Position numbers and translations under genes: made by a program. A DNA stretch of 64,000 nt from Thiodiazotropha sp040507245 (GTDB taxonomy: Bacteria > Pseudomonadota > Gammaproteobacteria > Chromatiales > Chromatiaceae). Shown in pieces: positions 25,340-33,622 of the stretch; position 1 is the stretch's first letter, and each line of letters starts with the position of its first letter. Where the stretch lies: contig JBEVVH010000001.1 of the NCBI GenBank assembly GCA_040507245.1, positions 1-64,000 on the forward strand, given 5' to 3'. A model generated the notes under the pieces. That model saw nothing but the letters and a program-made list of their open reading frames with translations. It was not told the DNA's origin and ran no database searches.

Positions 25340-26419
25340 ATGTCGNNNNNNNNNNAACCTCGTATGCCGATCGAGAGTGGTGTTCCAGAGATGGAGCCCT
25401 ACTTGCATCCCGTCCTGAAGAAGAACTACGGCCAGTGGGCTTGGCATGAGCGTCCGCGTCCCGGCGTTCTTCATCACGTCGCCAAGAGCGGTGACAGCAT
25501 CTGGACGGTTCGCGCCGGTACCCAGCGTCAGATGGATGTGTACACCATCCGCAAACTGATGGACATTGCTGACGAATTCGCTGATGGCTATGTTCGCTTC
25601 ACCATTCGTTCCAACATCGAATACATGGTCAGCGATGAATCCAAGGTTCAGCCCCTGATCGACAAGCTGCAGGCCGAGGGTTTCCCCATCGGTGGTACCG
25701 GTAACTCTGTATCCATGATCTCCCACACCCAGGGCTGGCTGCATTGCGACATCCCGGGTACTGACGCATCCGGCGCCGTGAAGGCCCTGATGGATGAGCT
25801 CTACGACGAGTTCACCAAGGAAGAGATGCCCAACCGTGTGCGCATCACCACTTCCTGCTGCCAGATCAACTGCGGCGGACAGGGTGACATCGCGATCAAC
25901 ATCCAGCACACCAAGCCGCCGAAGATCGATCACAGCCAGGTCGCGAACGTTTGTGAGCGCCCCTCAGTTGTGGCTCGCTGCCCGGTTGCTGCGATTCGTC
26001 CTGCCATGGTCAACGGCAAGCCGTCCCTGGAAGTCGATGAGAAGAAGTGCATCTGCTGCGGCGCCTGCTTCCCGCCCTGCCCGCCGATGCAGATCAATGA
26101 TCCTGAGCACTCCAAGTTTGCGATCTGGGTAGGTGGAAAGAACTCCAATGCCCGTTCCAAGCCGACCCTGCACAAGCTGGTTGCGGCTGGTGTGCCCAAC
26201 AATCCGCCGCGTTGGCCGGAAGTTTCCGATATCGTCAAGCAGATCCTGAGCGCCTACAAATCAGACGCGAAAGACTGGGAGCGTATCGGTGAGTGGGCTG
26301 AGCGTATCGGATGGCCGAAATTCTTCGAGAAGACCGGTCTGCCGTTCACCAAGTACCACATCGACAACTGGCGTGGTAGCCGTAACAACCTGAACGCATC
26401 TGCTCACATCCGCTTCTAA
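25340..26419 (+). CDS. dsrB: dissimilatory sulfite reductase beta subunit (contains 10-N gap)
   Basis: The 359-codon frame encodes the beta subunit that holds the catalytic siroheme partner. Family motifs: RPGVLHHVAKSGDSIW, HTQGWLHCDIPGTDASG, TTSCCQINCGGQGDIA and the ferredoxin motif KKCICCGACFPPCPPMQIN. The start at 25340 follows GGAGG(TAGGT). Ten N (25346-25355) follow the second codon; the frame is preserved only if the gap is really ten bases. Located 103 bp after dsrA. Confidence 0.96.
   Translation: MSXXXXPRMPIESGVPEMEPYLHPVLKKNYGQWAWHERPRPGVLHHVAKSGDSIWTVRAGTQRQMDVYTIRKLMDIADEFADGYVRFTIRSNIEYMVSDESKVQPLIDKLQAEGFPIGGTGNSVSMISHTQGWLHCDIPGTDASGAVKALMDELYDEFTKEEMPNRVRITTSCCQINCGGQGDIAINIQHTKPPKIDHSQVANVCERPSVVARCPVAAIRPAMVNGKPSLEVDEKKCICCGACFPPCPPMQINDPEHSKFAIWVGGKNSNARSKPTLHKLVAAGVPNNPPRWPEVSDIVKQILSAYKSDAKDWERIGEWAERIGWPKFFEKTGLPFTKYHIDNWRGSRNNLNASAHIRF
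25346..25355. other. assembly gap (10 N)
   Basis: Ten unresolved bases in codons 3-6 of dsrB. The flanking frame is consistent, so the true length is probably 10 or differs by a multiple of three. Confidence 1.
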
Positions 26420-26463
26420 GCGATGGTTATTGGCAGAGTAACGCTAACAGGAAGGTCAAACTG

Positions 26464-26856
26464 ATGAAATTTGCGATTCAGGTAAACGAAGGCCCGTACC
26501 AGCACCAGGCAACGGACTCGGCATACCAGTTCACGAAAGCCGCGTTGGAGGCCGGGCATGAAATCATGCGTGTGTTCTTCTATCATGACGGCGTGAACAA
26601 CGGTACGAATCTCACGACTCCTCCGCAGGACGATCGTAACATCGTCAATCGCTGGTCTGAGCTGGCTAAGAAGCACGATCTCGATCTGGTGGTCTGCGTG
26701 GCAGCCGCACAACGTCGCGGTATCGTCGATGAAGGCGAGATGCAGCGTAACGGCAAAAGTGCGCAGAACATCGCTGACGGGTTCCGTATCTCCGGTCTCG
26801 GTCAGCTGATTGAAGCGGGCATACAGTCCGAACGGCTCGTGGTTTTCGGCGATTAA
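26464..26856 (+). CDS. dsrE: sulfur relay protein DsrE
   Basis: The 130-aa subunit of the DsrE2F2H2 hexamer, related to TusD. It accepts persulfide sulfur and passes it to DsrC. The active cysteine is in LDLVVCVAAAQRRGI. The start follows AGGAAGG. dsrEFH is characteristic of sulfur oxidisers and absent from sulfate reducers, which supports the oxidative direction of the pathway. Confidence 0.97.
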   Translation: MKFAIQVNEGPYQHQATDSAYQFTKAALEAGHEIMRVFFYHDGVNNGTNLTTPPQDDRNIVNRWSELAKKHDLDLVVCVAAAQRRGIVDEGEMQRNGKSAQNIADGFRISGLGQLIEAGIQSERLVVFGD

Positions 26857-26868
26857 TGGGGGTTGAGC

Positions 26869-27279
26869 ATGTCTGAGCAGATTAAAAAATTCATGTACGT
26901 CAACCGCCGCGCTCCCTACGGCACCATATATGCCTGGGAGTCACTTGAAGTCGTGTTGATCGGTGCGGCATTCGATCAGGATGTCCATCTGGCCTTCCTC
27001 GATGACGGTGTGTATCAGCTGGTCAAAGGGCAGGATACTTCCGGGGTGGATATGAAAAATTTCTCCCCGACCTATCAGGCACTCGGCGATTACGATGTCA
27101 CCAAGCTCTTCGTAGAGAAAGAATCTCTCGAAGAGCGTGGGCTGACCATCGATGATCTGATGCCCCTGACCTATGAAGACGAAGATGATGATTGGGCTGA
27201 AAAAGACTCCATCACCGTGGTGACCCGCGCAGAATTGGCGGACATCATGGATGAGCAGGACGTCATATTCAGTTTCTAA
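26869..27279 (+). CDS. dsrF: sulfur relay protein DsrF
   Basis: The 136-aa TusC homologue of the DsrEFH complex. It has the family pattern RRAPYGTIYAWESLEVVLIGAAFDQDVHLAFLDDGVYQL but, as usual for DsrF, no catalytic cysteine; it is structural. ATG 26869 is used; TTG 26863 is upstream in frame. Twelve bases separate it from dsrE. Confidence 0.96.
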   Translation: MSEQIKKFMYVNRRAPYGTIYAWESLEVVLIGAAFDQDVHLAFLDDGVYQLVKGQDTSGVDMKNFSPTYQALGDYDVTKLFVEKESLEERGLTIDDLMPLTYEDEDDDWAEKDSITVVTRAELADIMDEQDVIFSF

Positions 27280-27296
27280 GTCGGAGTATATTGAGA

Positions 27297-27602
27297 ATGG
27301 CTACCCTACACACAGTCAATAAATCGCCTTTTGAAAAGTCTTCTCTGGAGAGTTGTCTGGCTCACGCCAAAGACGGCAGCGCCGTACTCCTCTATGAAGA
27401 CGGCATCTATGGTGCGGTCAAGGGCACTTCCATGGCGGACAAGGTAACCGCCCTGGGTGGTGTCAAATTCTACGTATTGGGTCCCGACCTGAAGGCACGT
27501 GGCATTTCCGAAGACAAGCTGCTCGATGGAGTCGAAGTCGTGGATTACGCCAAATTTGTCGATCTCGCTGCGACGAACGACAAAGTGCAGGCCTGGGTCT
27601 GA
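27297..27602 (+). CDS. dsrH: sulfur relay protein DsrH
   Basis: The 101-aa TusB homologue completing DsrEFH. The family start LHTVNKSPFEKSSLESCLAH is clear, with Cys in ESCLAH, and ALLYEDG-like AVLLYEDGIYGAVKG. ATG 27297 is chosen over TTG 27291. The complex delivers sulfur to DsrC, encoded next. Confidence 0.96.
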   Translation: MATLHTVNKSPFEKSSLESCLAHAKDGSAVLLYEDGIYGAVKGTSMADKVTALGGVKFYVLGPDLKARGISEDKLLDGVEVVDYAKFVDLAATNDKVQAWV

Positions 27603-27644
27603 TTGATTCACTGAACAACTGAAACATTATCTGGAGAAATAGAT

Positions 27645-27977
27645 ATGGCAATCGAAGCAAATGGTAAAACCTTTGAAACCGATGAAGAAGGTTACCTGGT
27701 CAATCTGGCCGATTGGGAGCCTGCCGTGGCCGAAGTTATGGCTAAGGAAGACGACCTGGCTCTGACCGACGAACACTGGGAAATCATCAACTTCCTGCGC
27801 GAGTACTATGAAGAGTACCAGATCGCTCCGGCTGTCCGCGTTCTGACCAAGGCTGTTGGCAAGAAACTGGGCAAGGACAAGGGTAACTCCAAGTACCTGT
27901 ACGCTCTGTTCCCCTACGGCCCTGGTAAGCAGGCTTGCCGTTTCGCAGGTCTGCCGAAGCCGACTGGCTGTATCTAA
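27645..27977 (+). CDS. dsrC: sulfur carrier protein DsrC
   Basis: The 110-aa substrate carrier of DsrAB. The flexible C-terminal arm ends in KQACRFAGLPKPTGCI with both redox cysteines, Cys98 and Cys109, spaced by ten residues as required for the trisulfide/persulfide cycle with DsrMK. The start follows GGAG. A perfect hairpin immediately after the stop probably shapes its mRNA level. Contrast the cysteine-free paralogue at 21454-21798. Confidence 0.98.
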   Translation: MAIEANGKTFETDEEGYLVNLADWEPAVAEVMAKEDDLALTDEHWEIINFLREYYEEYQIAPAVRVLTKAVGKKLGKDKGNSKYLYALFPYGPGKQACRFAGLPKPTGCI

Positions 27978-27993
27978 GCGACCTAACGCACAT

Positions 27994-28019
27994 GGCGGGT
28001 GGTGTTCACACCACCCGCC
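27994..28019 (+). other. perfect 11-bp stem, 4-nt loop hairpin between dsrC and dsrM
   Basis: GGCGGGTGGTG-TTCA-CACCACCCGCC starts 17 nt after the dsrC stop. There is no T-run, so it should not terminate efficiently by itself. It is well placed to block 3' exonucleases and leave a stable dsrC-containing transcript. Confidence 0.85.
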
Positions 28020-28053
28020 TGTGACCTGATCATTCATTGAGGAACGCAGGAAC

Positions 28054-28776
28054 ATGTCATCTGTCTACGCGTTGCTGTTTATCGTAGCGACCATCGTCCT
28101 GGTAGTGGGCTTGGCTAGAAAGATTATTCAATACGCCAAGGTGCCTGCACCACTCAAGATTCCTACAACGCCGGCTCCTGTCACGCAAACCGGTGTTGTG
28201 TTGCGTATGTTTCGTGAAGTGGTTTTGTTTGAGAGCCTCTTCAAAAGCACCAAGTGGACCTGGATCTTTTCCTGGATGTTCCACATGGGCCTGTTCCTGG
28301 TCCTTCTGCGTCACGTTCGTTACTTCATCAACCCGGTCTGGTTGCCGATCGAGCTGATCCAACCCTTCGGAAAGTACGCGGCATTCGCTATGGTCTTTGG
28401 CCTGCTCGGATTGCTCGCGCGCCGGTTCTTTGTTGATCGTGTTCGCTACATATCGTCGCCATCCGACTATCTTTGGCTGCTGATCCTGATTTTCATCGGT
28501 ATGAGCGGCGCGATGATGACATTTGTTGTTCACACCGATGTAGTGGCTGTTAAACAGTTCTTTACCGGTCTGTGGACATTCAGTGGCGCGCAATTGCCGA
28601 TGGATCCGATCCTGCTTATACACCTGGCACTGGTAGCTGTGCTGATGATTCTCTTACCGTTCAGCAAACTGCTGCACATCCCAGGTGTATTCTTCAGCCC
28701 GACCCGCAACCAGGTGGACAATCCCCGTGAGAAACGTCACCTGGCCGATTGGGCTAGAAAGTTCGAAGAATCCTGA
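28054..28776 (+). CDS. dsrM: membrane cytochrome b subunit DsrM
   Basis: The 240-aa integral membrane protein resembles NarI/HdrE-type cytochrome b. About five helices are visible (LLFIVATIVLVVGLA, WIFSWMFHMGLFLVLLRH, FAMVFGLLGLLARRF, LWLLILIFIGMSGAMM, LLIHLALVAVLMILLPF), with heme-ligating histidines in HMGLFLVLLRH and IHLALV/HIPG. It links quinones to DsrK within DsrMKJOP. The gene is 76 bp after dsrC, beyond the hairpin. Confidence 0.95.
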   Translation: MSSVYALLFIVATIVLVVGLARKIIQYAKVPAPLKIPTTPAPVTQTGVVLRMFREVVLFESLFKSTKWTWIFSWMFHMGLFLVLLRHVRYFINPVWLPIELIQPFGKYAAFAMVFGLLGLLARRFFVDRVRYISSPSDYLWLLILIFIGMSGAMMTFVVHTDVVAVKQFFTGLWTFSGAQLPMDPILLIHLALVAVLMILLPFSKLLHIPGVFFSPTRNQVDNPREKRHLADWARKFEES

Positions 28777-28805
28777 AATCCACGCTTGGCCGATGAGGGT
28801 TACAA

Positions 28806-30347
28806 ATGGCTGGAGCTGAATTTGAAACACCGGAACTGACCGAATACATCGAGGTTCCCAAGGTTGTAGACGATACCATGAAGCACATCAGTTGCTTCGT
28901 AGCAAAACCTGACCACCAGGCACCTCTGGGTTTTCCTGGTGAAAAGGTTGACAACTGGAAAGAGGTCGCCATCGACAAGATGGGGGATCTTCTGAGCCGC
29001 TATCGTTCTTTTCAGGTGTTTATGGACGCCTGCGTGAAGTGCGGTTCGTGTACTGACAAGTGTCACTACTTTATCGGTACCCAGGATCCTAAAAACATGC
29101 CCGTCGGGCGTCAGGATCTGTTGCGCAAGGTCTATCGTCGTTACTTCACGTTTGCGGGTAAATACTTCCCGAAACTGGTTGGTGCGGCTGATCTGACCGA
29201 TGAAGTGGTCGATGAGTGGTACAGTTACTTTCATCAGTGCTCCCAGTGCCGCCGTTGCTCGGTGTTCTGTCCCTACGGTATCGATACCGCAGAGATCTCC
29301 ATGGCGGCCCGCGAAATCCTCGACTCCATTGGTGTCGGACAGAAGTACTGCAACGAGATTATCGCCAAGGTTTTTAAAATCGGTAATAACCTCGGTTTGC
29401 CCGGACCCGCAATCGCTGACACCCTGGAAGGCCTCGAAGAAGATGTCTTCGACGATACCGGTGTGGCAGTCAAGTATCCCCTGGATAAGAAAGGGGTCGA
29501 TATACTGCTGGTGACACCCTCGGCAGACTTCTTCGCCGAACCCCACGTCGATGGTCTGATCGGTTACGGCAAGGTGTTTCACGAAATCGGCGTCAGCTGG
29601 ACTTTGAGCAGTCATGCTTCTGAGGCCGGTAACTTCGGCATGTTCATCGGCAGTTACGAGAACATGCGCCGTGTTTCGCTGCGTATCCGCGAAGCCGCCC
29701 TGCAGCTTGGTGTCAAGCGCATTGTTTTCGGTGAGTGTGGGCATGCCTGGCGTATTGCCTACAGCTTCCTGAACACCCTGGCAGGTCCTTTTGATTTCCT
29801 GGATCCGAACTACCCGGTTCCGCAGCATATCTGCGAGTTCACCCTGAGTCATATCGAGAAGGGAGACCTGGAGTTCGATAAATCCGAGAACGACGACATG
29901 TCGATCACTTTCCACGACTCCTGCAACGTGGCTCGTGCTTCCCGCATGGGCGATAAGCCCGGTGGCCAGTTTGAGATACCGCGTAAAGTGATCAAGGCCG
30001 TGGTGAACAATTACCACGACATGGAGTGGGACACCATCCATGAGCGCACCTTCTGCTGCGGTGGTGGTGGTGGCCTGCTAACCGACGACCTGATGGAAGT
30101 ACGGGTAAAAGGCGCCAAACCCCGCATGACAGCATTCAAGAATGTCATGGAAGAGAAAGGTGTGACGCATCTGGCTGCGATCTGTGCGATCTGTAAGAGC
30201 CAGTTTACCAAAGTATTTCCCTATTACGGGATGGACATGTTCCAGATCGTCAGTGTTCATCAGCTGGTCAGTAATGCCCTCGTGATGAACCGAAAAACAC
30301 CCCCCGAGGAAGCCCCCGGGTACGGTGAGGATGACGACGACGAATAG
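28806..30347 (+). CDS. dsrK: heterodisulfide-reductase-like iron-sulfur protein DsrK
   Basis: The 513-aa protein is the catalytic HdrD-like subunit of DsrMKJOP, oxidising the DsrC thiols. Two ferredoxin clusters: CVKCGSCTDKC and CSQCRRCSVFCPYG. CCG-type cysteine motifs for the special [4Fe-4S] centre: GECGHAWR, FCCGGGGG and CAICKSQF. Acidic tail. Cytoplasmic face of the membrane with DsrM. Confidence 0.97.
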   Translation: MAGAEFETPELTEYIEVPKVVDDTMKHISCFVAKPDHQAPLGFPGEKVDNWKEVAIDKMGDLLSRYRSFQVFMDACVKCGSCTDKCHYFIGTQDPKNMPVGRQDLLRKVYRRYFTFAGKYFPKLVGAADLTDEVVDEWYSYFHQCSQCRRCSVFCPYGIDTAEISMAAREILDSIGVGQKYCNEIIAKVFKIGNNLGLPGPAIADTLEGLEEDVFDDTGVAVKYPLDKKGVDILLVTPSADFFAEPHVDGLIGYGKVFHEIGVSWTLSSHASEAGNFGMFIGSYENMRRVSLRIREAALQLGVKRIVFGECGHAWRIAYSFLNTLAGPFDFLDPNYPVPQHICEFTLSHIEKGDLEFDKSENDDMSITFHDSCNVARASRMGDKPGGQFEIPRKVIKAVVNNYHDMEWDTIHERTFCCGGGGGLLTDDLMEVRVKGAKPRMTAFKNVMEEKGVTHLAAICAICKSQFTKVFPYYGMDMFQIVSVHQLVSNALVMNRKTPPEEAPGYGEDDDDE

Positions 30348-30375
30348 TATTCGACTACTAGCGCAAACAACGACT

Positions 30376-30389
30376 CCTACCCCGGTAGG
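30376..30389. promoter_or_regulatory. palindrome CCTACC-CC-GGTAGG between dsrK and dsrL
   Basis: A perfect 6-bp inverted repeat with 2-bp spacer in the 78-bp dsrK-dsrL gap. It may be an RNA hairpin or a protein-binding site; no promoter is evident. Confidence 0.35.
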
Positions 30390-30425
30390 GCACGACCAAG
30401 ACAAGTTCCTTGAAGGAGACTGAAA

Positions 30426-32369
30426 ATGGCAACTCCTAGTGAAGAGATGAAAAAGATAACCTGGCGCCGCTTTGAAGAGGGCGATGTCGAGTGGGATAGT
30501 TGGGGTGATAAGATCTTCCGTGAAGATACCTCCTATAAATGCCCCACTTACATCAATCGCACCCCTCCGTGTCAGGGCAGCTGCCCTTCCGGTCACGACA
30601 TCCGTGGTTGGCTGGCGATCGTGCGTGAGCAGGAGAAGCCGACTGAAGGTATGGATTGGGAAGAGTATGCGTTCGAACGCGCTGCCGCAGCCAATCCCTT
30701 CCCCTCCATGATGGGACGCGTCTGTCCGGCACCTTGCCAGGATGGTTGTAACCGCAACGAAGTGGAAGACTTCGTAGGTATCAACTCTGTCGAACAGTAC
30801 ATTGGTGATGTTGCCATCGAGCGTGGCTTCAAGTTTACCCCGGGTGCGGACACCGGTAAGAAGGTTGCGGTCATCGGTGGTGGTCCCGCTGGTATGGCGG
30901 CCGCATTCCAGCTTCGCAAGATGGGGCACGCTGTGACGGTTTTCGAAAAGGATCCCGATCTTGGCGGCATGATGCGCTACGGCATTCCGAACTATCGTAT
31001 TCCTCGCGACAAGCTGAAATTCGAAATCGACCGTATTCTGGACATGGGCGTTGAAACCCGTACCGGCGTCAAGGTGGGTGTGGATGTTCCGGTTGCCGAT
31101 ATCGAGAAAGAGTATGACGCCATCCTGTGGGCTCTGGGCTGCCAGAATGGACGTGATCTGCCGGTTGACGGCTGGAAAGGCACTCCGAACTGCGTATCCG
31201 GCGTGGCCTTCCTGAAAGCCTTCAACGAAGGCCGCATGAAAGTCACCGGTGAAAAGGTCGTGTGTATCGGTGGTGGTGATACCTCCATCGACGTGATCTC
31301 GGTTGCCCGCCGACTAGGCGCCAATGCCGCTGCCGGGAATCCTGAAGACGTGGTGCTCGATACCGCAATGAATCAGGACGATGCTCTGGCCGGCTCCGCG
31401 CAGCCGAGCGCCGCGACTCTGACCTCCCTGTTCAAACGGGAGAAGATGTTTGCTGCACAGCACGAGATCGATGATGCCCTGCACGAAGGCTGCACCATCC
31501 TTGATGGGGTGATGCCTCTGGAAGTGATCGTCGGTGCTGACGGCCGCGCGACCGGTCTGAAAGTCTGTGACTGCACCATGGATGGCATGACCCCGGTTGC
31601 TGTTGAAGGTACCGAGCGTGTGCTCGAAGCCGATCTCATTGTTTCCGCCATCGGCCAGAGTGCCGATATGGAAGGACTTGAGGCAATGGCCAACGCGCGT
31701 AACCAGATCGATGCGGACAAGTTCTACCAGGTGCCCGGTAAAGAGGGTCACTTCGTGGCGGGCGATATCGTACGTCCTCACCTGTTGACCACCGCTATCG
31801 GCCAGGCTTCCATTGCCTGTGAAAGCATCGATGCCTACCTGCACAAGAAGGAACTGGCCAAGCGTCCGAAGGTTGACGTTCATCACTTCGATCTGATGGA
31901 CAAGCTGGAAGAGACCCACATGGTGCCCGAGTCTTTCGACAACAAGGTGGGTGACCTGCGCGGTACGGACTCTGCGAAGTATGCGATCCACAACTATGAG
32001 GACCGTTCGCATCAGGAGATCATCCCTGCGGATGAGCTGTTCCTGGGTCACTTCGGCTTTACGCCGAGAAATCTGCGCTCTGAGGATGTGCCTACGGCTG
32101 ACGAAGTGCTGCATCATTTCAAAGAACGTATGAACGGTTTGGAAAAGGCTCAGGCTCAGGCCGAGGCGAAACGTTGCATGAGCTGCGGCATGTGCTTCGA
32201 GTGTGACAACTGCGTGGTGTTCTGTCCCCAGGATGCGGTGTTCCGTGTCAAACGCAATGAGTCCACTACCGGACGCTATGTGGATACCGACTACACCAAA
32301 TGTATCGGATGCCATGTTTGTACGGATGTCTGCCCGACCGGTTATATCCAGATGGGGTTAGGTGAATAG
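30426..32369 (+). CDS. dsrL: NAD(P)-dependent oxidoreductase DsrL
   Basis: The 647-aa iron-sulfur flavoprotein, related to the small subunit of glutamate synthase, passes electrons from DsrAB to NAD(P)+ in sulfur oxidisers. N-terminal cysteines (CQGSCPSGHDIRGW, CPAPCQDGCNR), FAD motif VIGGGPAGMAAAFQLRK, NAD(P) motif CIGGGDTSIDVISVARRLG and C-terminal ferredoxin clusters (CMSCGMCFECDNC, CIGCHVCTDVCP). Length fits oxidative-type DsrL. The start follows AAGGAG. Confidence 0.97.
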   Translation: MATPSEEMKKITWRRFEEGDVEWDSWGDKIFREDTSYKCPTYINRTPPCQGSCPSGHDIRGWLAIVREQEKPTEGMDWEEYAFERAAAANPFPSMMGRVCPAPCQDGCNRNEVEDFVGINSVEQYIGDVAIERGFKFTPGADTGKKVAVIGGGPAGMAAAFQLRKMGHAVTVFEKDPDLGGMMRYGIPNYRIPRDKLKFEIDRILDMGVETRTGVKVGVDVPVADIEKEYDAILWALGCQNGRDLPVDGWKGTPNCVSGVAFLKAFNEGRMKVTGEKVVCIGGGDTSIDVISVARRLGANAAAGNPEDVVLDTAMNQDDALAGSAQPSAATLTSLFKREKMFAAQHEIDDALHEGCTILDGVMPLEVIVGADGRATGLKVCDCTMDGMTPVAVEGTERVLEADLIVSAIGQSADMEGLEAMANARNQIDADKFYQVPGKEGHFVAGDIVRPHLLTTAIGQASIACESIDAYLHKKELAKRPKVDVHHFDLMDKLEETHMVPESFDNKVGDLRGTDSAKYAIHNYEDRSHQEIIPADELFLGHFGFTPRNLRSEDVPTADEVLHHFKERMNGLEKAQAQAEAKRCMSCGMCFECDNCVVFCPQDAVFRVKRNESTTGRYVDTDYTKCIGCHVCTDVCPTGYIQMGLGE

Positions 32370-32377
32370 GAGCTGAG

Positions 32378-32848
32378 ATGCGTAGTTCTCTCATCAGCAA
32401 ACGGCTTCTCATTCTGGTCTGCGCGGGAATACTGTTTCCCGCGATGCAGGCCTTCGGTGAGAGTGCCCTCGTAACCAAGAGTTCCAAGGCAGCCAAGCTG
32501 TCGAGTTGTGTGGCGCCGACTGCGGATATGCGACGCAACCACATGGACTATCTCAAACACGAACGGGACGAAACAGTCCGGGACGGTATTCGCGGTTCCA
32601 AGTTCAGCCTGGTGGAGTGCATTGAATGCCACGCCTCCCAGGATGACAATGGACACGCCATTCCGGTTACTGACGAAGGTGAATTTTGTCAGGTTTGTCA
32701 TGGTTACGTTGCTGTGAGCCTGCCATGTTTCCAGTGTCATCGGACGACACCGGAACCCAATGGCAAGAATGGTAAGCTTGGCTACCATCCCGAGGGTTCT
32801 TTTCATAACCAGACAATGAGTCAGACCACTGGCCGACAGAGAGACTGA
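32378..32848 (+). CDS. dsrJ: periplasmic triheme cytochrome c DsrJ
   Basis: The 156-aa protein has a signal peptide (LLILVCAGILFPAMQAFG) and exactly three CXXCH heme sites: CIECH, CQVCH and CFQCH. It is the periplasmic electron carrier of DsrMKJOP. Nine bases separate it from dsrL and three from dsrO. Confidence 0.97.
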   Translation: MRSSLISKRLLILVCAGILFPAMQAFGESALVTKSSKAAKLSSCVAPTADMRRNHMDYLKHERDETVRDGIRGSKFSLVECIECHASQDDNGHAIPVTDEGEFCQVCHGYVAVSLPCFQCHRTTPEPNGKNGKLGYHPEGSFHNQTMSQTTGRQRD

Positions 32849-32850
32849 TC

Positions 32851-33600
32851 ATGAGCAATATGAATGACCAGCCGAATAAAGACCGTCGTCTGCTTATTGG
32901 TGCAACGATCGCTGCTACCGGTGTCGCTACCATAGCCCCGGGTGTGTTCCTGCATGCTGCAAATGCGGCAGCTGAAACCAAAGGCGCCTCAAGCAAGAAC
33001 CGATGGGGCATGCTGATCGATACCAATAAGTGTGCGGACGGGTGCAGTGCCTGTGTCGATGCCTGTAATACCGAAAACGGTTTACACAGCACGGGCAGGC
33101 CGGAAACCGACGCGGTTTGGATTCGTACGGTCAAACTCAAGGATATGCAGACACAGCATGAAAATCGCATGGTGCTGATGTGCCAGCATTGCGAGTTTCC
33201 GCCTTGTGTTGACGTGTGCCCGACTACGGCATCCTTCAAACGCGAGGATGGTATCGTGCTGGTTGACCGACATCGCTGTATCGGTTGCCGTTATTGCATG
33301 ATGGCCTGTCCCTACAAGGCACGCTCTTTTGTCCACGAGACGTTGACAGACCAATCCACGAATCAGCCACGTGGCAAGGGTTGTGTCGAATCGTGCACCC
33401 TGTGCGTACATCGTATCGATGAAGGCGTCATGCAGACTGCCTGTCAGGAAGCTTGTGAAAAAGAGGGTCACGCCGCAATACTGTTCGGTGATCTCAAGGA
33501 CCCCAACAGTGAGATCAGCAAGGCACTCAAGACCAATAACTCAGTACAGATCCGGGCCGACCTCGAGTTGAACACCGGCGTGCGTTATCTCAACCTGTGA
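32851..33600 (+). CDS. dsrO: periplasmic iron-sulfur protein DsrO
   Basis: The 249-aa ferredoxin-like subunit carries an apparent Tat signal (KDRRLLIGATIAATGVA ... AANA) and several 4Fe-4S motifs (CADGCSACVDAC, CQHCEFPPCVDVC, CIGCRYCMMACPYKAR, CTLCVHR). It mediates electron flow between DsrJ and DsrP on the periplasmic side. Confidence 0.96.
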   Translation: MSNMNDQPNKDRRLLIGATIAATGVATIAPGVFLHAANAAAETKGASSKNRWGMLIDTNKCADGCSACVDACNTENGLHSTGRPETDAVWIRTVKLKDMQTQHENRMVLMCQHCEFPPCVDVCPTTASFKREDGIVLVDRHRCIGCRYCMMACPYKARSFVHETLTDQSTNQPRGKGCVESCTLCVHRIDEGVMQTACQEACEKEGHAAILFGDLKDPNSEISKALKTNNSVQIRADLELNTGVRYLNL

Positions 33601-33622
33601 CCTGAGGGGAGCTTGGATTCAG

